Positions 40,378 to 46,605 of a stretch of 46,605 bases of DNA are shown piece after piece. A program made the translations under genes and the position numbers. How positions within the stretch are numbered: the first letter of the stretch is position 1; each line of letters starts with the position of its first letter. Below the pieces are notes generated by a model. That model was not told the DNA's origin, searched no databases, and was given only the letters and a program-made list of their open reading frames with translations. This DNA comes from Gemmatimonadota bacterium (GTDB lineage Bacteria; Gemmatimonadota; Gemmatimonadetes; Gemmatimonadales; GWC2-71-9): positions 2,030,768 to 2,077,372 of the forward strand of contig CP070716.1 in NCBI GenBank assembly GCA_020350425.1, read 5' to 3'.

Positions 40378-42974
40378 GCAGGAGGCGCCGCTCGCCCTCG
40401 ACGTCGGAGACCCCGCTGATGCAGCAGTACCGAGAGATCAAGGCGCGCCACGCCGACGCAATCCTGTTCTTTCGCATGGGTGACTTCTACGAGATGTTCC
40501 TCGACGACGCGAAGCTCGCGGCGCGAGAGCTCGGCCTCACGCTCACCAGCCGCAACAGCGGGGCCGCAGCGGACGTCCCCCTGGCGGGCGTGCCCGTGAA
40601 GGCGGCGGGCGAGTACCTGCGTCGCCTGGTCGAGCGCGGGTATCGCGTGGCGATCTGCGAGCAGGTCGAGGACCCGAAGCTCGCCAAGGGCGTCGTGCGG
40701 CGCGAGGTCGTCGAAACCGTGAGCCCGGGAGCGATCTTCGACGCCGAATGGCTCGAGGGTTCGCGCAACAACTTCCTCGTGGCGGTCCTGCCGGGGGAGC
40801 CCGCCGGCGTGGCCGCCCTCGACCTCTCCACCGGCGAGTTCGTTCTGGAGACGGTTCAGCAGGGCGATCTCGCAGCCGCGTTGGCGCGCTACGACCCCCG
40901 GGAGATCGTCCTACCGGAAGGCGAGACGCTTCCGTTCCTCGAGGCACGCGTGATCAGGACCACGAGGGAAGCGTGGGACTTCGAGCCGCAGCAGGCCGAG
41001 ATCGAGATCGCCAGGCGATTGGGAGTCAGGTCGCTGGACGGCCTCGCCATCGTCGAGTCGGACCGGCCCGCCATCGGCGCAGCGGGAGCGCTGCTGCGCT
41101 ACGCGAGCGAGCTCCAGCCGGGTGGGATGCCGCAGCTCGCCCACCCTTCAGTGCGGCGCCCCGGCACCGCGATGCCGATCGATGAGATGACGCGGCGCAA
41201 TCTCGAGCTCGTGGAGCCGATGCGGCCCGGGGACGCCGGCGGAACGCTCCTCGAGGTGCTCGACCGCAGCGTGACCGCCATGGGCGCCCGGCTCCTGCGC
41301 CAGTGGTTGCTCGCACCATTGCGAGAGATCGCGCCGATCAGGGCGCGGCACGCGGCCGTCGGCGTGCTCGTGCACGACGAACGGGGCAGGGAGCGGCTGC
41401 GCGACGCGCTTGACGGCGTGCGCGACGTTGAGCGCTTGGCGGGACGGGCGGCGGCCCACCGTGCAAGCCCCAGAGACTTGGGCGGCCTGCGCGATTCGCT
41501 GGGCAGGCTACCCGACGTGAAGAGCGCCCTCGACGGTCTCGCCACACGGGAGTCCAGCGCTGAATTGGAGCGCATCGCCGAGTCGTTCGACCTGATGGCC
41601 GACGTCACCGAGCGCTTGGAGCAGCTCCTGGTGGAGCGCCCACCACCATCGCTGGGAGATGGCGATGCAGTTCGCCCGGGCGCCGACACGGAGCTGGACG
41701 AGATTCGCGACCTGCGGGACGGCGGCAAGCGGTACATCGCCGCACTCCAGGCCACCGAGCGGGAGCGCACGGGAATTCCTTCGCTCAAAGTGGGCTACAA
41801 CAAGGTCTTCGGGTACTACATCGAGGTCACCAAGGCCCACAAGCGGGCGATACCCGACGACTACGAGCGCCGGCAGACACTCACCAACGCCGAACGATAC
41901 GCCACCCCAGAGCTCAAGGAGTACGAGGCCCGGGTGTTGGGCGCCGAGGACCGCGCGTTGCGTCGCGAGCGGGAGCTGGTGGCGGGGCTCTGCGACCTGG
42001 TGGCCGATCGGCTCCCCCGACTCCGGCGGGTGGCCCGCATGGTCGCTGAGCTGGATGTGTTTGCCTCTCTCGCCGAGACGGCAGCGCGTGAGCGCTACGT
42101 GCGCCCCGACATGACCGAAGGCACGGAGCTCGAGCTGCGGCAGTCGCGCCATCCCGTCGTGGAGCGCGTCCTCCCACCCGGCAAGTTCATTCCCAACGAC
42201 ATCCGACTGGACGAAGCGGGCCGCGTGATCCTGCTGACCGGGCCCAACATGGCGGGCAAATCCACGGTGCTCAGACAGACCGGCCTCGCCGTGGTGCTCG
42301 CGCAGATGGGTTCTTTCGTGCCGGCCGATGCGGCTACGGTCGGCGTGGTCGACCGCGTCTTCACGCGGGTGGGAGCGAGTGACAGCCTGGGACGGGGCCA
42401 ATCCACGTTCATGGTGGAGATGAGCGAGACGAGCGCTATCCTCCACGGTGCCACTGCCCGGAGCCTGGCGCTGCTCGACGAGATCGGGCGCGGTACGGCG
42501 ACATACGACGGCGTGGCGATCGCGTGGGCCGTCACCGAGTATCTGCACGATCACGTAGGGTGTAAGACAATCTTCGCCACGCATTACCACGAGCTCACGC
42601 AGCTCACCGAGGAGTTGCAGCACGCCCGGAACTTCAACGTTGCCGTGCGCGAGTCGGGCGACGATATCGTCTTCCTGCATCGCCTCGAGCCGGGAGGTTC
42701 CGATCGGTCGTACGGCATCCACGTGGGTCGGCTCGCCGGCCTCCCGACGGAGGTGGTGCAGCGGGCGTGGGAGATCCTGATCCTGCTGGAGTCGGGACAC
42801 CACGTCGCGGGCGAGAAGGCGCCGACGCCGCCCGACGCGCAACAGCTCACGCTGTTCGCGCAGGGCGCCCACCCGGTGCTCAAGGAGTTGTTGGCGATCG
42901 ATCCTGAGGCCATGACCCCACTCGAGGCGCTCACGCGGCTCTCCGAGCTGAAGCGACGCGCCGAGGAACAGTGA
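40374..42974 (+). CDS. mutS: DNA mismatch repair protein MutS
   Basis: An 866-residue MutS. The mismatch-contacting motif RMGDFYEMF is near residue 35, followed by GLTLTSRN and DVPLAGVP. The ATPase carries the Walker A GPNMAGKST at about 622, then ADAATVGVVDRVFTRVGASDSLGRGQSTFMVEM and the Walker B region LALLDEIGRGTATYDG, HYHEL. GTG start overlaps the SPOR gene. It recognises base mismatches and recruits MutL; no mutL is in the window. A C-terminal KRRAEEQ tail is short. Confidence 0.97.
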   Translation: MSRRRRSPSTSETPLMQQYREIKARHADAILFFRMGDFYEMFLDDAKLAARELGLTLTSRNSGAAADVPLAGVPVKAAGEYLRRLVERGYRVAICEQVEDPKLAKGVVRREVVETVSPGAIFDAEWLEGSRNNFLVAVLPGEPAGVAALDLSTGEFVLETVQQGDLAAALARYDPREIVLPEGETLPFLEARVIRTTREAWDFEPQQAEIEIARRLGVRSLDGLAIVESDRPAIGAAGALLRYASELQPGGMPQLAHPSVRRPGTAMPIDEMTRRNLELVEPMRPGDAGGTLLEVLDRSVTAMGARLLRQWLLAPLREIAPIRARHAAVGVLVHDERGRERLRDALDGVRDVERLAGRAAAHRASPRDLGGLRDSLGRLPDVKSALDGLATRESSAELERIAESFDLMADVTERLEQLLVERPPPSLGDGDAVRPGADTELDEIRDLRDGGKRYIAALQATERERTGIPSLKVGYNKVFGYYIEVTKAHKRAIPDDYERRQTLTNAERYATPELKEYEARVLGAEDRALRRERELVAGLCDLVADRLPRLRRVARMVAELDVFASLAETAARERYVRPDMTEGTELELRQSRHPVVERVLPPGKFIPNDIRLDEAGRVILLTGPNMAGKSTVLRQTGLAVVLAQMGSFVPADAATVGVVDRVFTRVGASDSLGRGQSTFMVEMSETSAILHGATARSLALLDEIGRGTATYDGVAIAWAVTEYLHDHVGCKTIFATHYHELTQLTEELQHARNFNVAVRESGDDIVFLHRLEPGGSDRSYGIHVGRLAGLPTEVVQRAWEILILLESGHHVAGEKAPTPPDAQQLTLFAQGAHPVLKELLAIDPEAMTPLEALTRLSELKRRAEEQ

Positions 42975-43372
42975 TGCGCTACCCGTGGATTGGTGTTGTC
43001 GTGCTCCTGGCGTGCGGCGGGGAGGATTCGGTGCCGCGCCAGGAGGATCCCGTGGCCACGCCACGTGGCTTCGAGCCGCCCGTCGTGACCAACGCCGAAT
43101 CGCCCGTCGCCTACCCGGCAGACCTCTACACCGAGGGGGTCGAGGGCACCGTGATCCTCCGGCTCTTCGTCGATGAGTCCGGGACCATCGTCCTCGACTC
43201 AACCCAGATTGTCGAGGGCAGCGGCTACCCGCAGCTCGACACTGCAGCGCTCGCAGGAGTGTCGGAAATGCGCTTCGCTCCCGCCCGGCGTGACGGCCAA
43301 CCGGTGGCAACGTCCTTCCTGCAACCGGTGCACTTCAGGCGTCCGGACGGCTCCGCGGGAGGTATCCAATGA
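42974..43372 (+). CDS. TonB C-terminal domain lipoprotein
   Basis: A 132-residue protein whose leader MRYPWIGVVVLLAC has a lipobox (Cys14), followed by a TonB C-terminal-type domain: YPADLYTEGVEGTVILRLFVDESGTIVLDSTQIVEGSGYPQLDTAALAGVSEMRFAPARRDGQPV. It lacks the TonB N-terminal membrane helix and Pro-rich linker, so it cannot link to ExbB/ExbD in the usual way. It overlaps mutS by one base and cbs by four. The role is unknown. Confidence 0.83.
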   Translation: MRYPWIGVVVLLACGGEDSVPRQEDPVATPRGFEPPVVTNAESPVAYPADLYTEGVEGTVILRLFVDESGTIVLDSTQIVEGSGYPQLDTAALAGVSEMRFAPARRDGQPVATSFLQPVHFRRPDGSAGGIQ

Positions 43373-44757
43373 GTGAACGCCACAGGCGCCCCTACGGGGA
43401 TGTGCTCGAAACGATCGGGTGGACGCCTCTCATTCGGCTCAACCGCGTCACCGAGGGTGTGCGCACTCCGGTGTACGGCAAGGCCGAGTTCTTCAACCCC
43501 GGCGGATCGGTGAAGGACCGTATCGGCGTTGCGATCATCGAGGATGCCGAGCGGCGCGGCGAGCTCAAGCCGGGTGGCGTGATCGTGGAGGGCACCTCCG
43601 GCAACACCGGCGTCGGCCTCGCGCTCGCGGCCGCCCTCAAGGGGTATCGCTGCATCTTCACCATGCCCGACAAGATGTCGTCCGAGAAGGTGCGGCTCCT
43701 CAAGGCCTTCGGGGCGGAAGTGGTGATTACGCCAACGGCCGTGCCGCCCGACCATCCGGACAATTACGTCATGAAGGCCAAGACCATAGTCAAGCAGACG
43801 CCCAACGCCGTTCTCGCGAACCAATTCTACAACCAGGTGAATCCCGAGGCGCACTACCGCACTACGGGACCGGAGATCTGGGAGCAGACCGAGGGCAAGG
43901 TCACCCACCTGGTCGGTGGCTCGGGCACCGGTGGCACGCTGAGTGGGGCTGGTCGCTACCTCAAGGAGAGAAACCCCGACGTCAAGGTCATCGTTGCCGA
44001 GCCCGAGGGCTCGGTCTATGCCGAGTTCGCCCGCACGCAGCACGTCGCAGAGGGACACCCGTACAAGGTCGAGGGCATCGGCGGGGACAAGATCCCCGAG
44101 ACGATGCATTTCGACATCCTCGACGATTTCCATTCCGTAAGCGACCGCGACGCCTTTCAGATGGCACGGCGCCTCACGCGCGAGGAGGGACTCTTCGTGG
44201 GAGGATCCACCGGCCTGATCGTCACCGCGGCGCTTCGGGTCGCGCGCAAGGTCGACGACCCCGACGCCTGCGTGGTCGCGATCCTGTGCGACACCGGCGA
44301 GCGCTATCTCTCCAAGGTCTTCAACGATGAGTGGCTGCAGGAAAACCAACTCCTCGAGGTGGAGCACGTCACCGCCGGCACGCTGCTCGCTGCCAAGCCC
44401 GCCGGCGGACCGCCACTCGTCATCGTGGCGCCCGCCCAGACCGTACGCGAAGCGATCAACCTGATGGACACGTACGACATCTCCCAGCTTCCGATCGTCG
44501 AGAACGGCGAGACCGTCGGGTCGGTCGACGAGGCGAGCGTCATGGCCCAGGCCATTGCTCACCCCTCAGTCCTGGACTTGCCCGTGCGCGAGGTGATGGA
44601 ATCGCCCTACCCGGTGGTCGAGGCGGACGTGCTCCTCGAACAGTTCTCCGAACTGCTTTCCCGCGAGACGCCCGCCGTGCTGGTGCGAGACCACGGGGAA
44701 CTCGCGGGAATCGTGACACGCTACGACGTGCTGCACCACGTTGCCGGAATCAGGTGA
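43369..44757 (+). CDS. cbs: cystathionine beta-synthase with CBS pair
   Basis: A 462-residue PLP enzyme. The fold-II core carries the PLP Lys49 in NPGGSVKDRIG, the substrate loop VEGTSGNTGVGLALAA, the phosphate-binding GGSGTGGTLSG, and EGIGGDKIPET with VSDRDAF and GGSTGL. A C-terminal pair of CBS domains (about residues 340-460: VREAINLMDTYDISQLPIVENG, VREVMESPYPVVEADVLLEQF) matches cystathionine beta-synthase, not plain cysteine synthase. It condenses homocysteine with serine. GTGA overlap with queD. Confidence 0.92.
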   Translation: MSERHRRPYGDVLETIGWTPLIRLNRVTEGVRTPVYGKAEFFNPGGSVKDRIGVAIIEDAERRGELKPGGVIVEGTSGNTGVGLALAAALKGYRCIFTMPDKMSSEKVRLLKAFGAEVVITPTAVPPDHPDNYVMKAKTIVKQTPNAVLANQFYNQVNPEAHYRTTGPEIWEQTEGKVTHLVGGSGTGGTLSGAGRYLKERNPDVKVIVAEPEGSVYAEFARTQHVAEGHPYKVEGIGGDKIPETMHFDILDDFHSVSDRDAFQMARRLTREEGLFVGGSTGLIVTAALRVARKVDDPDACVVAILCDTGERYLSKVFNDEWLQENQLLEVEHVTAGTLLAAKPAGGPPLVIVAPAQTVREAINLMDTYDISQLPIVENGETVGSVDEASVMAQAIAHPSVLDLPVREVMESPYPVVEADVLLEQFSELLSRETPAVLVRDHGELAGIVTRYDVLHHVAGIR

Positions 44758-45146
44758 CGGTGCCTGCGTTCCTGCTGTCCGCTGAGGCCACGTTTTCGGC
44801 CGCTCACACGCTGCCGGGCGTCGAAAAGTGCGAGCGCTTCCACGGGCACAACTGGCGGGTGCGCCTCACGGTGCGCGCAGACGGCGACGGCCTCGACGAG
44901 ACGGGCATGGCGGTGGACTTTCGTCTGATCGAGGATGCGCTGCGCGAGGCCGTCGCGGACTTCGATCACGCCCATCTGAACGAGCTCGCGCCGTTTCGCG
45001 AGTACGCCCCGAGTGCGGAACGCCTTGCGCTGGTGGTGTGCTCGCGCTGCACCGAACGACTCGCCCAGGTCGCACCGCACACCCACGTAGATGCCGTGGA
45101 GATCTGGGAGACTCCGCAGTACCGCGTGATCTACCGGCCAGCATGA
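44754..45146 (+). CDS. queD: 6-carboxytetrahydropterin synthase
   Basis: A 130-residue PTPS-family enzyme. The zinc His18, His30 and His32 lie in SAAHTL and RFHGH. The motif CERFHGH (Cys26) is the CxxxHGH form of QueD, and it lacks the mammalian-type PTPS Cys arrangement. AVDFRLIEDALREAVADFDHAHLNEL and HTHVDAVEIWET complete the fold. It makes 6-carboxytetrahydropterin, the second step toward queuosine or other 7-deazaguanines. GTG start overlaps cbs; ATGA overlap with ddl. No other que gene is in the window. Confidence 0.9.
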   Translation: MTVPAFLLSAEATFSAAHTLPGVEKCERFHGHNWRVRLTVRADGDGLDETGMAVDFRLIEDALREAVADFDHAHLNELAPFREYAPSAERLALVVCSRCTERLAQVAPHTHVDAVEIWETPQYRVIYRPA

Positions 45147-46168
45147 CGCGCGTGGCGGTGTTGACCGGGGGCTCGACCCCGGAGCGCGACGTGGCGCTGG
45201 CCGGGGCCAGCCAGGTTGTGGCGGCCCTGCGGAGCAGGGGGTACCGCGTCACGGTCGTTGACACGGTGGGCGGCCAGATGTCGTCGGAGGACGAGCGCCG
45301 ACGGCTCGTTCCCGTGGGCAAGGAACCGCCCACGCTCGAGCAGCTCGAGCGGCTGGCCGAGCGGGAGCTGGGACCGGAGCTTGTGGACCTCCCCGCGCTG
45401 CGCTCGGCCGACGTCGTCTTCCTCGTGTTGCACGGTCGCCAGGGTGAGGGCGGGGAGATGCAGACCCTGCTCGAGAACGCGGGCCTGCCGTATGCGGGCA
45501 GCGACCCCGTCGGAAGCAGTCTCGCAATGGACAAGGACGCCGCGAAGCGTCTGTTCCGCAAAGCCGGCGTGCCCACACCCGACTGGCGCATGTGGCCGGT
45601 CCCGAAGGAAGCGATCACCGCCCTCGGCTTCCCACTCATCGTCAAGCCCTCCAGGGCGGGATCCACCGTGGGCCTCACCGTGGTCGAGCGAGCTGATCAG
45701 GTCGACGCCGCCGTCGCGGCGGCCCGCCCCTATGACGATGACGTCATGCTCGAGGCGTACGCTTCGGGCAGGGAGTTCACGGTGGGAATCCTGGGCGACG
45801 AGGCCCTCGCCGTCGGAGAGATCATCCCGTCTCATGAGATCTTCGACTACGAGTGCAAGTACACACCGGGCATGACGCAGGAGATCTTCCCCGCGGATAT
45901 CGCCCAGTCGCTCGCCGACCGACTGCGCTCGCTCGCGCTCACCGCCCACCACGCCCTCGGACTGCGGGACTTCTCGCGCGTCGACTTTCGGCTCGGCGCC
46001 GACGGGACCCCGCACTGCCTCGAGGCGAACACGCTTCCCGGCCTCACGGCCACGAGCCTGCTGCCCCAGTCGGCGGCCGTCGTGGGCATTCCCTTCGACG
46101 AGCTGTGCCACCGCATCTGCCGCTTCGTCCTGGAGCGGAGCCCGACCCGGAACAAAGCGGGCACGTAG
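45143..46168 (+). CDS. ddl: D-alanine--D-alanine ligase
   Basis: A 341-residue ATP-grasp ligase. Start region VAVLTGGSTPERDVALAGASQV replaces the usual Ser of GG-S-x-E-H with Pro-Glu-Arg. Other family stretches are FLVLHGRQGEGGEMQTLLENAGLPYAGSDP, MDKDAAKRLFRKAGVPTPDW, PLIVKPSRAGSTVGLTVVE, FDYECKYTPG, and the metal/ATP end FSRVDFRLGADGTPHCLEANTLPGLT. It makes D-Ala-D-Ala for peptidoglycan. It overlaps queD. Confidence 0.94.
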   Translation: MTRVAVLTGGSTPERDVALAGASQVVAALRSRGYRVTVVDTVGGQMSSEDERRRLVPVGKEPPTLEQLERLAERELGPELVDLPALRSADVVFLVLHGRQGEGGEMQTLLENAGLPYAGSDPVGSSLAMDKDAAKRLFRKAGVPTPDWRMWPVPKEAITALGFPLIVKPSRAGSTVGLTVVERADQVDAAVAAARPYDDDVMLEAYASGREFTVGILGDEALAVGEIIPSHEIFDYECKYTPGMTQEIFPADIAQSLADRLRSLALTAHHALGLRDFSRVDFRLGADGTPHCLEANTLPGLTATSLLPQSAAVVGIPFDELCHRICRFVLERSPTRNKAGT

Positions 46169-46188
46169 GGGAATGTAGATTTAGACAG

Positions 46189-46605
46189 ATGCGATCACGC
46201 CCGCTGTTCTCGCTCACGCCCTGGGTGCGGGGCCTGTTGGTCGCGAACACGGTGGTCTGGGTCCTGACGATCAGTGTGTTCACGGGGCCCTGGTTCCACG
46301 ACCTGTTCGCGTTCGACCCCGCCGCGGCAGGCCGCCGCTGGTGGACGTTCGTGACCTACATGTTCGTCCACGCCGGCTTCCTCCACCTCGCGCTCAACAT
46401 GCTCATGCTCTTCTTCTTCGGCTCCGCCGTGGAGGAGCGCATGGGTGGGCCGGCCTTCGCCCTGTACTACCTCGTCTGCGGGCTGGGCGGCACCGCGTTC
46501 GCGTTCGCCCTCTCGCTGTTCTTGCCCGTCACTCCGTTCGTCGGGGCCTCGGCCGCCGTGTTCGGGATATCCCTGGCATTCGCCACGAACTGGCCGAACG
46601 CGCCC
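46189..46605 (+). CDS. rhomboid family intramembrane protease (partial)
   Basis: The frame runs off the window end after 139 codons. Membrane helices and the motif HAGFLHLALNMLMLFFFG (the His...Asn oxyanion region) and VGASAAVFGI, containing the catalytic Ser of GxSxxxxG, identify a rhomboid serine protease. The catalytic His should lie past the end. ATG 46189 is 20 nt after the ddl stop, so it may continue the operon. It cleaves membrane proteins within the bilayer. Confidence 0.88.
   Translation, partial: MRSRPLFSLTPWVRGLLVANTVVWVLTISVFTGPWFHDLFAFDPAAAGRRWWTFVTYMFVHAGFLHLALNMLMLFFFGSAVEERMGGPAFALYYLVCGLGGTAFAFALSLFLPVTPFVGASAAVFGISLAFATNWPNAP

Noticed and set aside
41508-43310. 600-codon minus-strand frame opposite mutS
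   Set aside because: MutS on the plus strand has all its motifs; this frame has no recognisable domain and is Arg/Gly/His-rich.
1-46605. CRISPR arrays, insertion sequences, prophage or integron parts
   Set aside because: No regularly spaced repeats, transposase or integrase genes, or terminal inverted repeats with target duplications were seen.

Overview
The window is a GC-rich, densely coded stretch of bacterial chromosome with no plasmid, phage or transposon genes. A futalosine-pathway menaquinone gene (mqnD), many lipoproteins and outer-membrane proteins, a haem-bearing porin and the general gene content fit a Gram-negative soil or sediment bacterium. The family mix resembles Gemmatimonadota; that placement is inference, because the window holds no rRNA.

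Layout. 1-3.4 kb: a zinc-ribbon/membrane protein and mqnD overlap and are followed by a beta-propeller lipoprotein; a lone pseudopilin converges on them. 3.6-7.1 kb is the most unusual block. It has a Rap-sized TPR protein, a 54-residue exported peptide with a duplicated C-terminal motif (convergent with the TPR gene, divergent from the next), an AraC-type regulator with a receiver-like N-terminus, a single-domain response regulator and a MerR-type regulator. 7.1-11.2 kb runs on in the same direction: LemA, an M48 membrane protease, a PlsB-like acyltransferase and a YhaM-like exonuclease. 11.5-13.4 kb is archease plus the RtcB RNA ligase. 14.26-14.94 kb has no convincing protein gene but looks like a structured RNA on the minus strand ending in a strong intrinsic terminator. 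17.3-20.1 kb pairs a LivJ-type binding lipoprotein with a chemoreceptor. 20.1-21.3 kb holds a protein with a histone-H1-like tail, a 41-bp palindrome and two small genes.

21.3-33.2 kb is read almost entirely from the minus strand: an Lrp/AsnC regulator, signal peptidase I with a TolB-like propeller lipoprotein, an outer-membrane protein/lipoprotein pair, P5C dehydrogenase, a 1014-residue hybrid histidine kinase, and a c-type-haem lipoprotein with a haem-tagged porin. 33.4-37 kb has small secreted or membrane proteins, tRNA-Phe, a DUF4177-like small protein and a Nudix hydrolase. 37.2-38.4 kb is an ECF sigma factor followed by a zinc-binding anti-sigma factor.

38.5-46.6 kb is one tight plus-strand operon with mostly 4-nt overlaps: holA, a SPOR lipoprotein-like protein, mutS, a TonB-C lipoprotein, cystathionine beta-synthase, queD, ddl, then a rhomboid protease cut by the window end. 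The best candidate for an undescribed system is the TPR protein / repeated exported peptide / AraC regulator cluster, whose parts and layout recall peptide-sensing (RRNPP-like) systems although its components differ. The candidate structured RNA near 14.5 kb is second.
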